Counted from the stretch's first letter, positions 7,215 to 17,820 are shown. The stretch: DNA of 46,023 nucleotides from Myxococcales bacterium (GCA_025359105.1 JANYHK010000091.1:1-46023); one strand, 5' to 3'. The notes: a model not told the origin generated them from the sequence alone. Numbers and translations are program-made.

Positions 7215-8213
7215 GTGCCGGTCTCTCGCGCCACGCTCGCCGGGATGCTCGTCGGCGCCTCGCTCGTCGGCGTCCTGGTCGGCGAGGAGCGCGCGGAGGC
7301 GCCGCACCTCCGCGTGGCGAGCGCCCACGCCGCTGCCGGCGTAGTCGCAGAGCCCTCGCCGCCATCGCAGCCAGAGCCTGCCGTTCCCGCTACCCTCGGC
7401 CGCGCGCGCAAGCTGCACCTGGACAGCGGCAACGACGCGGTCAGGCAGAACGCGTGGGTCTACATCCCGAAGGCGTTCGACCCGCGGAGGCCGCTCCACC
7501 TGGCCATCGTCTTCCACGGCTTCAAGAACTGCATCGACAGCTACGTGAGCGCCGGCGGCACGATCTGCACGCCTGGCCTGGAGCAGCGGACGGGGTACGA
7601 CATCCCGGCGCAGGTGGAGAAGAGCGGGACCGGCGCCATCTTCGTCGTGCCGCAGCTCGCTTACGACCAGAAGAGCAGCGACCCCGGCAAGCTCGGCAAG
7701 ATCGGCGGGCTGCGGCGCTTCGTGAAGGAGCTGGTCGAGGTCGCGCTCGCGCCAGAGCTCGGGGCGCGGCGCTACGAGGAGGTCGATCGCGTGATGCTCC
7801 TCGCGTCGAGCGGCGGCTACCAGGGCCTCTTGCCCGCGCTCGCGAACGGGCGCGTCGAGCGGGTCCGCGACGTGTACTTGCTCGACGCGTTCTACGTCGA
7901 CACGAGCGCCCTCACCGCGTTCTTGCGCGAGCGCCCCGAGGACTTCCGCCCCGACGCGAAGGATCCGCGGCACTTCGGGCTCGTCTTCTGCCGGAAGAGC
8001 GGCACCGCGCGCCAGAGCCGCGACTTCGGCATGCGTCTGGCGACGTTCATGGACGCGCACGGCGCCTCCGCGTACTACGCGTACGACGGGTGGTCGCCGA
8101 TCCCGGGCCTCGACGACCTGCGCGTCCCTGCGTTCGTGTACATGTCGAGCCTCGAGCACGACAAGGTGGTGAGCGAGTACCTCTGGAAGTTCCTCGCCGT
8201 CAGCGGGATCTGA
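7215..8213 (+). CDS. Secreted alpha/beta-hydrolase (esterase/PHB-depolymerase-like)
   Basis: The 332-residue protein has an N-terminal hydrophobic segment (about 5-25), then an Ala/Pro-rich spacer. The alpha/beta-hydrolase core starts near residue 65. LAIVFHGF provides the oxyanion-hole HG. ASSGGY near residue 198 is a nucleophile elbow with Ala for the usual first Gly. LLDAFY is a candidate acid region, and SLEHDKVV near the C-terminus supplies the His. This is the layout of esterases related to PHB depolymerase and feruloyl esterase; the substrate cannot be told. The GTG start has AAGGG upstream. The gene is convergent with the next one. Confidence 0.72.
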   Translation: MPVSRATLAGMLVGASLVGVLVGEERAEAPHLRVASAHAAAGVVAEPSPPSQPEPAVPATLGRARKLHLDSGNDAVRQNAWVYIPKAFDPRRPLHLAIVFHGFKNCIDSYVSAGGTICTPGLEQRTGYDIPAQVEKSGTGAIFVVPQLAYDQKSSDPGKLGKIGGLRRFVKELVEVALAPELGARRYEEVDRVMLLASSGGYQGLLPALANGRVERVRDVYLLDAFYVDTSALTAFLRERPEDFRPDAKDPRHFGLVFCRKSGTARQSRDFGMRLATFMDAHGASAYYAYDGWSPIPGLDDLRVPAFVYMSSLEHDKVVSEYLWKFLAVSGI

Positions 8214-8229
8214 CCGCAGGCGGCTGCTG

Positions 8230-8253
8230 CTGGTGCTGGTGCTGGTGCTGGTG
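8230..8253. repeat. (CTGGTG)4 hexanucleotide repeat
   Basis: Four perfect CTGGTG copies sit between the stop codons of two convergent genes (8213 and 8268). They lie in non-coding sequence. It is one of several hexanucleotide arrays in the window. Confidence 0.85.
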
Positions 8254-8267
8254 CGGCGGCGGGGACT

Positions 8268-9161
8268 TCACTTCGCCGGTTTGTCGCGGCAGACGATCTG
8301 CTGGTGCTTCCCGCCGCCGCTGCTGCCCGCCGAGCCCAGGTAGAGCTGGCATTCCTTGTCGGACGCGCAGCCGACGTAAATGCACTGGGCCTGGACGCAC
8401 GAATAGAAGCGGTACTCCTCGGGGTTGCCGCACTCGAGATCGCTCTGGCAGGGGACGACGCACGTGCCGTCCTTGGCGCAGGTGGCCGTGACGTTCTTGG
8501 TCGACGCGATGCACTCGCGATCGGTCTGGCAGCCGCCGGTCGCCGAGCAGTGACCGCCGGTGCAGCGGTTGAACGCCGAGCAGTCGGTGTCCGACTTGCA
8601 CGGGGGCACGCACGCGCCATGCTCGCTGCAGACGTTGCCGCCCGTGCACTGCGCGTCGCTGGTGCACTGCACGCATTTCCCGGCGTTGCACTGGAAGGTG
8701 CCGCCGCCGCAGTCGGTCGCCGTCTGGCAGACGGACTGGCAGGAGCCGCTCGTGCACGCGTACTTCGAGCCGTCGCACGCGCAGTAGTTCTTGTACTCGG
8801 TGCAGTAGGACGACGTGGGGCCGAACTGCTGGCACTCCGAGTTGAGCGTCGTGCAGTCGATACCCGCGGGGGTCGTGGGGCAGCAGTCGACCGGCTGCGC
8901 GCACTGGATCACGGCGCAGGTCTTGGCCGTCGGCGCGACGTTGAACTCGCCCTTCACGCAGAGACCGCCAGACCCGCTCGCACGCGGGATGCAGTCGAGG
9001 CCGTCGGCGCAGTCGTTGGTGGTCTGACACACCTCGCCCTTGCTGGACTTGCGGACGTCTACGGTCGTCGAGGTGCCCTTGCACCCCGCACCGAGCCCCA
9101 GCGACATAAAACCCATGACAGAGAGGACGGCGGCGGTGACGAAGGAGCTCGTTCGGAGCAT
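8268..9161 (-). CDS. Cys-rich lipoprotein
   Basis: The 297-residue protein carries a lipoprotein-type signal (LGLGAGC, Cys27). The rest has dozens of cysteines in short modules such as QTTNDCADGLDC, CTSDAQCTGGNVC, CKSDTDCSAFNRC and CQTDRECIAS. These C-x(4-6)-C-x(4-6)-C units resemble the disulfide-rich repeats common in myxobacterial surface proteins. They imply a folded, disulfide-bonded protein in the periplasm or at the cell surface. Function is unknown. A second protein of similar style is encoded at 44279-45238. It stands downstream of the propeller-like lipoprotein gene on the same strand (120-base gap). Confidence 0.8.
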   Translation of the reverse strand: MLRTSSFVTAAVLSVMGFMSLGLGAGCKGTSTTVDVRKSSKGEVCQTTNDCADGLDCIPRASGSGGLCVKGEFNVAPTAKTCAVIQCAQPVDCCPTTPAGIDCTTLNSECQQFGPTSSYCTEYKNYCACDGSKYACTSGSCQSVCQTATDCGGGTFQCNAGKCVQCTSDAQCTGGNVCSEHGACVPPCKSDTDCSAFNRCTGGHCSATGGCQTDRECIASTKNVTATCAKDGTCVVPCQSDLECGNPEEYRFYSCVQAQCIYVGCASDKECQLYLGSAGSSGGGKHQQIVCRDKPAK

Positions 9162-9281
9162 GGTCGGCCTTTCGACGAAGACGAAGAAGCGAATGACGGA
9201 CGGATCGGCCCGTCCGCCGCGACTTACGTAGGCATGGGCCGAAACCTTCCCTCGGTCGTGCCGGGAGGCTCCTCGCGAGGC

Positions 9282-10166
9282 CTACTTCGTCGGGACGATG
9301 GGGGCGCTCGTGGTCGAGCCGGCACCCCAGAACGACAGACCCGCGCCGCCGCTGGGGATCGCGATCGGGGTCGTCGTCAGCTTGCCGCCCACGATCTTCA
9401 CTTCGAAGAGATCGCCCACGTCGTCGAAGCCGTAGACGCTGCCGGCCCAGAAGGCGAGGCCGAACACGTTCGCGTGCTTCACGTCGCCCCAGTTCTTGGT
9501 CATCGAGCCCGTCTTGGGGTCCACCTCGACCAGGCAGTCCGAGCAACCGTTCCCCTTCACGGTGAGGTACGTCGGGCCGCCTTTGACCGAGACGATGTCG
9601 CCGCTCGACGCGAGGCCGGCGCCGAGGGAGCCGATCGACGCCTTCACGCCGGTGCTCGGGTCGATGCGGACGTAGTCGCTCCCCTCGTAACCGACCAGCG
9701 CCTCGACGTTCGCGTCGACCGTCCCCTTGGGGACGAACGAGAGCGAGTTCGGGTACGAGCCGCTCGCGATGTGCTTGCACGCGGCGGTGGCTCGGTCGAT
9801 CGCGTAGAGGGAGGTCGACGTCGTGCCGAAGAGGCGTGACGACGCGTCGATCGCGATGTCGATGACGCCGGTGCAGCCGCTGAACGGGCCGACCTTCGTG
9901 ACCGCCTTCGTGTTCGGATCGAGGCGGTAGAGCGTGTCGGCGCTGTGGCCGTAGACCTCGGCGACGAGGTTGGTGGGCGAGGGGGTCGCGTCGTCGCTGA
10001 ACGAGCCGGCGCCGCCGTCGCCGCCGCCGCTGCCGCTGCTGCTGCCGCCGCCACCGCCATCGGCGTCGTCGAAGCCTTGTTTGCTGCTCGAACCGCACGC
10101 GAGCCCGCCGGTTCCGAAGGCGGCGCTGACGACGAGGACGGCGGTGGCGGCGCGCGGGAACGACAT
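9282..10166 (-). CDS. Beta-propeller-like lipoprotein
   Basis: A 294-residue protein. Signal and lipobox are GGLACG (Cys about 24). A Gly/Ser/Asp-rich linker occupies about residues 30-65. The rest is made of blade-like repeats with the pattern LYRLDPNTKAVTKVG, LYAIDRATAACKHI, YVRIDPSTGVKASIG and LVEVDPKTGSMTKNWG. These recur about every 40-50 residues and suggest a PQQ/NHL-type beta-propeller. The ATG at 10166 was chosen over a much longer open frame because it starts the signal peptide. It is divergent from the glycosyltransferase gene with a 97-base gap. Confidence 0.75.
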   Translation of the reverse strand: MSFPRAATAVLVVSAAFGTGGLACGSSSKQGFDDADGGGGGSSSGSGGGDGGAGSFSDDATPSPTNLVAEVYGHSADTLYRLDPNTKAVTKVGPFSGCTGVIDIAIDASSRLFGTTSTSLYAIDRATAACKHIASGSYPNSLSFVPKGTVDANVEALVGYEGSDYVRIDPSTGVKASIGSLGAGLASSGDIVSVKGGPTYLTVKGNGCSDCLVEVDPKTGSMTKNWGDVKHANVFGLAFWAGSVYGFDDVGDLFEVKIVGGKLTTTPIAIPSGGAGLSFWGAGSTTSAPIVPTK

Positions 10167-10263
10167 GGGGGCACAGCCTAGACCCGTCGCGCGCGTCGTC
10201 ACGTCACCCGTCCGTCTCGACGTGACGTGGAATCGAGCTTCGCGGACGGGCGTTTGGGGCGGG

Positions 10264-12822
10264 ATGGCGAACTTACTTGAAACGACGGCACGCCTGCGGC
10301 GGCGGCTGCGACGAGGCGGTGTGGCGGCGGGGCTCGGCGCGCTCGGGGCGTTCGCGCTCATGGCCGAAAATGGGCACGCGCGGTGGGGCGTTCCGGTCGG
10401 CATCGTGTGCGTCCTCGCCGCGGTGTGGGGCGTGATGGACCTGCTCGGTACGTTCGACGATCCTCCGGAGCGCGTCGCGACGGAGACGACGCTGGGCGCG
10501 CTCACGCCGCGCCTGGCCGCCGCCCTCGCCGGCGCGCTCGGGTTCGCCGCGGCGCTCGGCGGGGCGCAGTCGGGCGTGGGTCCTTCGTGGGCGTGGGGCG
10601 CGCTCGTCACCGCGCTGTTCGTGGCGACGGTGGCGGCGCTCTTCCGGCTCGGCGAGGCGCTCGGCCCGTGGGCCACCGACGAGACCGGCGCGCCGCGAGT
10701 GCTCTCGCGCCGCCACGGCTTCTGGGTCGTCGCCCTCGCGGGCCTATTGTACTTGCCGACGCTCGGCAGCGCCTCGCTCTGGGATCCGTGGGAGACCCAC
10801 TATGGCGAGGTCGCGCGCGAGATCCTGTCGCGGGACGACTGGGTCTCGCTCTGGTGGGTGCAGGAGGGGTGGTTTTTCTCCAAGCCGATTCTGAATTTCT
10901 GGATGCAGGCGCTGGCCATGGCCTCGATGGGGACGCACTACGCGCCGGGCGAGATGCTCCTCGGCGCGGCGGGGCACGTCGCGCGTCCGGAGTGGGTGGT
11001 TCGTGCGCCGAACGTGGTGCTGTCGATCCTCGCGCTCTACGTCCTCTACAAGGGCGTCGCGCGCGTCTTCGGGCGCCGCGCGGGGATGCTGGGCGCGTTC
11101 GTCCTCATGACGATGCCGGACTGGCTCTTTCTCGCCCACCAGACGATGACCGATATGCCGTTCGTCGCGTCGATGACGTGCGCGATGGGGCTGCTCCTGC
11201 TCGGTTTCCACACGGGCGGCGAGACGCTCGCGCGCGTGTACCGCGTGCGCGTGGGACGGCACGCGTTCGGGCTCACGGCGTGGCACTTGGTCTTCGGGAC
11301 CATCCTCGCGTGCGCGCTGCCCCAGATCCTCTACCTCGCGTCGCGGAACCTGGAGCTCGTCGTCCACGGGGCCGGTCCCTACGGATTTCGCCCCCACGAG
11401 GACCTCTTCAAGAGCGGCTCCGCCGGCAACTGCGGCGTCGTCCCCGGCAACGAGGCGTGCCGCACGCTGTCCGCGACGGTGCACGGCTTCGCGCCGGCAC
11501 TCCAGGCGCTCTTCTGGACGGCGATCACCGGCGCCGTCCTCTACCTGAACTGGGGCGAGCGACGGACGCAGCGCCTCCTCTACCTGGGCGCGTGGCTCTT
11601 CGCGGCGATCGCGACGATGGGGAAGGGGCCCGCGGGCTTCGTGCTGCCGATCGTCTGCGTGCTCGGCTACCTGGCGACGAAGAAGCGATGGAGCGAGCTG
11701 GTCAGCGTGCAGCCGCTGAGCGGGCTCTTGATCATCCTCGCCGTCGCGCTCCCCTGGTACGTGGCGATGTACGTGCGCCACGGCGCCCAGTTCACCGATC
11801 GCATCATCTTCCACGACATGATCAACCGCGCCCTCGGCCACGTGCACGACACGAACGAGGGGGACGACACCGGCTTCGCGTTCTACGTCTGGCAGCTCGG
11901 CTACGCGGTCTTTCCGTGGACCGGGCTCGTGCCGGCTGGCCTCCTCTACTGGCTCCGGCGGGGCGACTCCGATGATCGCGGCCGTGGGGACGCGTCGGTC
12001 TTCTTGGCGATGTGGTTCCTCTTCGGCTTCGCCTTGTTCTCGTTCATGGGGACCAAGTTCCACCATTACATCTTCCCCGCCGTGCCGCCGCTCGCGATGC
12101 TCGTGGGGGTGCTGCTCGACGAGATGCTCGGGCGCGCGGACGCTGCGGCGCTCGACCCGCGGCGCCGCGCCCACGAGCGAACGATGCTCGGCGGCGTGGC
12201 GGTCGCCGGGGCGTGCCTCGTGGGGCTCGTCGCGCGCGATCTCGCGTTGAAGCCGGAGGGGGGGGGAGCGGGCTCGCCGGGCGCGATCCGCCTCCTCCAG
12301 CTCTTCACGTACAACTACCGGCGCGTGTGGCCCGACACGCTCGACTTCGCGACGCCCATCGCCGTGTTCGGCGCCCTGGCCGTCCTCGTGGGACTAGCCC
12401 TTGCGATCGGGCGGATTCGTCGGCACGTGGTCGGGCTTGCCCTGGTGCTGGCCGGCGCGTGGGCGGTCTTCTGCCTCGACGTCTACATGACGGAGGTGTC
12501 GCCGCACTGGGGCCAGCGCGACGTCATCGCGGCCTACTACACGAGCCGGTCGAACGACGCCGAGCCGATCGTCGCCTACCAGATGAACTGGAAAGGGGAG
12601 AGCTTCTACACCGGCAACCGCATCGCGACCTTCGTCACGACGGGCGCTCCCTTCACCAGCTGGATGAAGGACGAGCGGCAAAAGGGAGTCCGCGTCATGT
12701 ACTTCGTCGCGGAGCCCGGCCGGATGGCGGGCCTGCGAAATGAGGTCGGCGCGCGTGCGTACCGGGAGGTCACCGATCGTGCAACGTGCAACAAGTTCGT
12801 GCTGGTTCGCGCCGAGTTGTAG
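10264..12822 (+). CDS. ArnT/PMT-like membrane glycosyltransferase (GT-C fold)
   Basis: An 852-residue polytopic protein with many hydrophobic segments. After a 160-residue N-terminal extension with several membrane spans comes SLWDPWETHYGEVAREI. This is the acidic motif of ArnT/PMT-type GT-C enzymes, which use polyprenyl-phosphate sugars on the outer face of the inner membrane. Further family-like parts are WFFSKPILNFW, TMTDMPF, an ATMGKGPAGF loop and GTKFHHYIFP. A soluble C-terminal domain is present. The acceptor (lipid A, protein or polysaccharide) cannot be told. GGGGCGGG precedes the ATG. The N-terminal extension is longer than in simple ArnT. Confidence 0.82.
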   Translation: MANLLETTARLRRRLRRGGVAAGLGALGAFALMAENGHARWGVPVGIVCVLAAVWGVMDLLGTFDDPPERVATETTLGALTPRLAAALAGALGFAAALGGAQSGVGPSWAWGALVTALFVATVAALFRLGEALGPWATDETGAPRVLSRRHGFWVVALAGLLYLPTLGSASLWDPWETHYGEVAREILSRDDWVSLWWVQEGWFFSKPILNFWMQALAMASMGTHYAPGEMLLGAAGHVARPEWVVRAPNVVLSILALYVLYKGVARVFGRRAGMLGAFVLMTMPDWLFLAHQTMTDMPFVASMTCAMGLLLLGFHTGGETLARVYRVRVGRHAFGLTAWHLVFGTILACALPQILYLASRNLELVVHGAGPYGFRPHEDLFKSGSAGNCGVVPGNEACRTLSATVHGFAPALQALFWTAITGAVLYLNWGERRTQRLLYLGAWLFAAIATMGKGPAGFVLPIVCVLGYLATKKRWSELVSVQPLSGLLIILAVALPWYVAMYVRHGAQFTDRIIFHDMINRALGHVHDTNEGDDTGFAFYVWQLGYAVFPWTGLVPAGLLYWLRRGDSDDRGRGDASVFLAMWFLFGFALFSFMGTKFHHYIFPAVPPLAMLVGVLLDEMLGRADAAALDPRRRAHERTMLGGVAVAGACLVGLVARDLALKPEGGGAGSPGAIRLLQLFTYNYRRVWPDTLDFATPIAVFGALAVLVGLALAIGRIRRHVVGLALVLAGAWAVFCLDVYMTEVSPHWGQRDVIAAYYTSRSNDAEPIVAYQMNWKGESFYTGNRIATFVTTGAPFTSWMKDERQKGVRVMYFVAEPGRMAGLRNEVGARAYREVTDRATCNKFVLVRAEL

Positions 12823-12827
12823 TGGGC

Positions 12828-12859
12828 AAGGTCGTCCTTCGAATTCGTAGGACGACCTT
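12828..12859. terminator. Shared hairpin between convergent genes
   Basis: An 11-bp perfect inverted repeat pairs 12828-12838 with 12849-12859. The 10-base loop itself contains CGAATTCG. It lies between the stop of the glycosyltransferase gene and the stop of the acyl-CoA synthetase gene, whose TGA begins in the stem. No T-run follows on either strand, so termination efficiency is uncertain. Confidence 0.55.
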
Positions 12860-14424
12860 CAGTCCGTTCGAACGAGCGGCGCCACCGTCCTGGCCAGCTC
12901 GGGCTTCACGACCTTGCCGACGGCGTTGCGCGGTAGGTCCTTCAGGACGAGCACGGTCTTCGGGACCTTGTACGCGGCGAGCGTCTTCTTCGCGAACGCC
13001 CGCACCGCCTCCTCCTCGCACTCCGCCTCGCGCCCTTCGCGCGCGACGACGCACGCGACGACGCGATCGCCCCACGTCGCGTCGGGCAGGCCGATGACGG
13101 CCACCTCGGCGATCGCGGGGTGCTCGCGCAGCACCTCTTCGATCTCGAGCGCCGAGAGCTTGTAGCCACCGCTCTTCAGGATGTCGACGCTCGTGCGGCC
13201 GAGGACCTTGAACGCGCCGCCGTCTTCGCGCCTGACGGTGTCGCCGGTACGGAACCACCCGTCGACGAAGGCGTCCTTCGTCGCGTCCTCGCGCTTCCAG
13301 TAGCCGGCAAACATGCTGGGGCCGCGGATCCAGAGCTCGCCGCTCGGGGCGTCTTTGCCGTCCTCGCCGACGATGCGTGTCTCGACGGTCGGCAACGGCA
13401 CTCCGACGCAGCCCGGGCGGCGTTCGCCGTCGAGCGGGTTGGTCATGCCGACGCCGATCTCCGTCATGCCGAAGCGTTCGAGCGGGTATCGGCCGGTGAG
13501 CGCACGCCAGCGCTCGCCGAGCGAGACGGGGAGCGCAGCGCTGCCGCTGGTCGCGAGGCGGAGGCCGCGAGCGCCTGCAGTCCAGCGCGCGCGGGTGGCG
13601 TCGTCCGCGGCGTCGAAGCGCGCGAAGAGCTTCGTGTACATCGTGGGCACGCCCATCACGACCGTGGAGGACTCCATGGCGTTCCAGATCGCGGTCGCGT
13701 CGAAGGCAGGGAGCATGCGCACGCTCGCGCCAGCGCCGAGCGCTGTGAGGAGGGCGATGCCGAGGCCGTGGAGGTGGTGGAGCGGCAGCGCGTGGAGGAG
13801 CACGTCCTCCGGACGCCAGCCCCACGCCTCGCCGAGCAGCTCTTGCTGCGTCGCGAGGTTGTCGTGGGTGAGGACGGCCCCCTTGGGTTTGCCTGTGGTG
13901 CCGCTCGTGTAGAGCTGGAGCGCCGCGTCGGTCGGGTTCGGCGACGCCACCTCGCTCAGGGGCTCTCCGTGCGCGCGTACGTCGTCGACGCGGAGGATGC
14001 GTCGCCCTCGTCCGAGCTCGGCCACGCGCTCCTCCAGATCCGAGGAGACGAGGAGGGTGTCGACCTCGGCGTCCTCGCAGAAGTATGCGGTCTCGGCGTG
14101 CGGGTGCAGGGGAGACAACACGACGACGCACCCGCCGGCGGCGAGCACGCCGAAGAAGGCCTCGAGGAAGCTCGCGCCCGGCGAGATCAGGATCGCGACG
14201 CGCCGGCCACCGAGCGGTCCGAGCGCCTGCGCGCAGCGCCGCGCGCCCATTGCGACGTCGGCGTAGGAGTGCGCTCCAACGGCGTCGAAGATCCGAGGGG
14301 AGGCAGCCGCCGCAGGTGCTGCTGCTGCCGCCGCTGCCGCTGCCTCGGTCGCGCTGGCGCACGCGAAGAAGCGGAGGAGGGGGGAGCGGAGGGAGCGGGC
14401 GGCCCGCAAGTCCGAGGACGGCAT
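12859..14424 (-). CDS. Acyl-CoA synthetase, malonyl-CoA synthetase (MatB/ACSF3)-like
   Basis: The 521-residue adenylate-forming enzyme has the ATP loop LYTSGTTGKPKG (about 170-181). The acyl-pocket segment is LERFGMTEIGVGMTNP. GWFRTGD, KSGGYKLSALEIEE and the catalytic Lys in PRNAVGKVVK near the C-terminus complete the motifs. TNPLDGERRPGCVGVPLP closely follows the MatB/ACSF3 malonate and methylmalonate activating group, so the substrate is probably a short dicarboxylic acid. An N-terminal Ala-rich tract of about 15 residues lies near residue 25. The ATG at 14424 was chosen, and the start is 45 bases from the divergent E2 gene start. It could provide malonyl-CoA for fatty acid or polyketide synthesis. 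Confidence 0.82.
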   Translation of the reverse strand: MPSSDLRAARSLRSPLLRFFACASATEAAAAAAAAAPAAAASPRIFDAVGAHSYADVAMGARRCAQALGPLGGRRVAILISPGASFLEAFFGVLAAGGCVVVLSPLHPHAETAYFCEDAEVDTLLVSSDLEERVAELGRGRRILRVDDVRAHGEPLSEVASPNPTDAALQLYTSGTTGKPKGAVLTHDNLATQQELLGEAWGWRPEDVLLHALPLHHLHGLGIALLTALGAGASVRMLPAFDATAIWNAMESSTVVMGVPTMYTKLFARFDAADDATRARWTAGARGLRLATSGSAALPVSLGERWRALTGRYPLERFGMTEIGVGMTNPLDGERRPGCVGVPLPTVETRIVGEDGKDAPSGELWIRGPSMFAGYWKREDATKDAFVDGWFRTGDTVRREDGGAFKVLGRTSVDILKSGGYKLSALEIEEVLREHPAIAEVAVIGLPDATWGDRVVACVVAREGREAECEEEAVRAFAKKTLAAYKVPKTVLVLKDLPRNAVGKVVKPELARTVAPLVRTD

Positions 14425-14469
14425 GTCGGACGGTTCTACCTCGAAATTCTGATAGCGTCCGGCCTCGTC

Positions 14470-15336
14470 ATGAGCGTCTTTCACCAGCATCGTTCGCTGC
14501 CGACGTGGCGCAAGGTCGCGCTCTCTGCCTGGGGCGCGCCGCGCAGCCCCGCCGCGTACGGGATGCTCGACATCGATTGCGAGCCGGCGCTGGCCTACAT
14601 CGAGCGGCTCCGCGAGGCATCGGGCGAGAAGGTGACGCTCACGCACGTCCTCGGGCGTGCGGTGGCGCTCGCGCTCGCCGAGCACCCCGAGGTGAACGGC
14701 TTCGTCTCGGGTGGCCGGCTCATGCTGCGCAAGACGGTCGATCTGTTCTTTCAGGTCGTCTTCTTCGACGACGACGACGACGCCTCCGGCAAGGCGGCGA
14801 CCTCGGGGGAGAAGAAGAGCAAGGACGCGAACCTCGCCGGCGCGAAGATCCGCAAGGCCGACACCAAGAGCACCGTCGAAATCGCCCGGGAGCTCCGCGA
14901 GCGCGCGACGCGCATTCGTACGCGCGGCGACGCCGAGACGGCGCGCGGCTCGGCGACGCTGGCCAGGTTGCCTGGGCCGCTCGTGGGCCTCGCGACGCGG
15001 GCAGGCGCGCTCCTCTCCTACGACCTGGGCATGAACTTGAGCCGCTTCGGCATCCCGTACGACGCGTTCGGCTCGTGCATGATCACGAACGTCGGCGTCT
15101 TCGGCATCACAGTGGCCTGGGCGCCGCTCGTCCCCATGTCGCGCGTGCCCCTCGTGCTGACCCTCGGCGCGGTACGCGAGGCGCCTGTCGCGCGGAACGG
15201 CGCCGTCGTCGTGGGGCGCGTCGCCACGGTGGGCGTAGCGTTCGACCACCGCGTGATGGACGGCTACCACACGGGCAAGATGGCCAAGACCCTCCTGGAG
15301 GCCATGGCGTCGCCCGACGCCGCGCTCGGCGCGTGA
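14470..15336 (+). CDS. Free-standing E2 acyltransferase catalytic domain (2-oxoacid dehydrogenase type)
   Basis: A 288-residue protein with only the chloramphenicol-acetyltransferase-like core. The active-site motif FDHRVMDGYHTGK (His about 260, Asp about 264) is present. GMLDIDCEPALAYIERLR and LTHVLGRAVALALAEHP match the first strands and helix. There is no lipoyl domain and no subunit-binding domain. An insert of Asp and Lys-rich sequence (about 97-140) separates two halves. Without a lipoyl arm it is unlikely to serve a normal dehydrogenase complex; it may acylate another CoA- or pantetheine-bound group. It is divergent from an acyl-CoA synthetase gene with only 45 bases between starts. 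Confidence 0.8.
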   Translation: MSVFHQHRSLPTWRKVALSAWGAPRSPAAYGMLDIDCEPALAYIERLREASGEKVTLTHVLGRAVALALAEHPEVNGFVSGGRLMLRKTVDLFFQVVFFDDDDDASGKAATSGEKKSKDANLAGAKIRKADTKSTVEIARELRERATRIRTRGDAETARGSATLARLPGPLVGLATRAGALLSYDLGMNLSRFGIPYDAFGSCMITNVGVFGITVAWAPLVPMSRVPLVLTLGAVREAPVARNGAVVVGRVATVGVAFDHRVMDGYHTGKMAKTLLEAMASPDAALGA

Positions 15337-15380
15337 ATCTGGATCTATTTCGCCCATGGTGGAAGGATGGCACCGCATAC

Positions 15381-15890
15381 ATGCGCGCAAGACCCACCCT
15401 GCTCGCGCTCGCAGTGGCGCTCACGGCCTGCTGGGAGATGCCTCCGGGCAACGTTCCCTTGTCGACGGCGGGTGAAGAGGTCGAGATCCTGACGGAGATC
15501 CCGAGCGCCGACATCTACGAGTCTTTCCAGGAGCTCACGGTGGAAGCCATCGGGATGAGCGGCCGTGAAGCGACCGTCACTGCGCGGCACATGCTGCGAA
15601 ACCGCGGCGCGGAGCTCCACGCGCGCTTCGTCAGCGTCGACGACGCGACCGCGACGCTCGCCTGGGACTTCAGCGGTCGCACGATCATGACGATCCGCGG
15701 ACGAGCGTTCCGGGTGAAGGAGGATCCGGTGCCGACGCGCACGTTCGAGCCGGCGCCTTCGCCGCCTCCGCCGTCTGCGTCCGCTCCCGCGCCGTCGGGC
15801 TCGGCACCCTCGCCGTCCGCGTCACCGGCTCCCTCCGCGTCGGCGCCGAAGCCGCCAGCTCGCCCGCGTCAGCCCTCCAAGGGGCCCTGA
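15381..15890 (+). CDS. Small predicted lipoprotein with Pro/Ser/Ala tail
   Basis: A 169-residue protein. The signal LALAVALTAC gives a lipobox (Cys17). A compact region (about 25-115) with EILTEIPSADIYESFQEL and a small beta-rich part follows. The tail (about 117-169) is low-complexity Pro/Ser/Ala/Lys, perhaps spanning the periplasm or cell wall. GGAAGG lies 10-11 bases before the ATG. It starts 45 bases after the E2 gene and may be co-transcribed. Its last 22 bases overlap the convergent DUF779 gene. Function unknown. Confidence 0.68.
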   Translation: MRARPTLLALAVALTACWEMPPGNVPLSTAGEEVEILTEIPSADIYESFQELTVEAIGMSGREATVTARHMLRNRGAELHARFVSVDDATATLAWDFSGRTIMTIRGRAFRVKEDPVPTRTFEPAPSPPPPSASAPAPSGSAPSPSASPAPSASAPKPPARPRQPSKGP

Positions 15891-16282
15891 AACGGCGGGC
15901 CCGCCGCCTCGAGGGCGTCGAGCTCGCCCGGCTCGAACACGCGCGACCGCGTGAGGAAGCGGACGCCGCGCGGCGCCTCCAGCGAGAAGCCGCCCCCGCG
16001 CCCGGGCACCACGTCGATGGTCAGGTGGGTGTGCTTCCAGTACTCGAACTGGGCCGCACCCATATAGAATGGGCAGCCCTCGATCGTGCCGAGCAGCACG
16101 TCACGCTGCCCAATCCTGAACTCGCCCCGCGGGTAACACATCGGCGCGCTCCCATCGCAGCAGCCTCCCGACTGATGAAACAGCAGCGGCCCGTGCTCCG
16201 CCGCGAGCTCGCGGAGGAGCGCCGCGGCGACCTCGGTCACGTCGACACGTCGAACGGAGGTTGTGGTCGAAACGGCGCTCAT
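15869..16282 (-). CDS. DUF779 family protein
   Basis: A 137-residue soluble protein of the DUF779 family. It contains LLFHQSGGCCDGSAPMCYP with a CC pair and a further Cys, then a KHTHLTIDVVPGRG segment near the middle. Family members are commonly encoded beside aldehyde dehydrogenases, as here: the dehydrogenase stop is at 16297 and this ATG at 16282, 14 bases apart. GAGGAA precedes the ATG. The conserved Cys and His residues could bind a metal. The biochemical role is not known; an accessory role in aldehyde oxidation is inferred from the context. Confidence 0.85.
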   Translation of the reverse strand: MSAVSTTTSVRRVDVTEVAAALLRELAAEHGPLLFHQSGGCCDGSAPMCYPRGEFRIGQRDVLLGTIEGCPFYMGAAQFEYWKHTHLTIDVVPGRGGGFSLEAPRGVRFLTRSRVFEPGELDALEAAGPPFQGPLEG

Positions 16283-16296
16283 CTCGCGTTCCTCGC

Positions 16297-17820
<1,524 letters not shown>

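Noticed and set aside
13120-14469. A long open frame upstream of and in frame with the E2 core
   Set aside because: It is antisense to the acyl-CoA synthetase, shows no lipoyl domain, and the E2-like sequence starts at the ATG at 14470.
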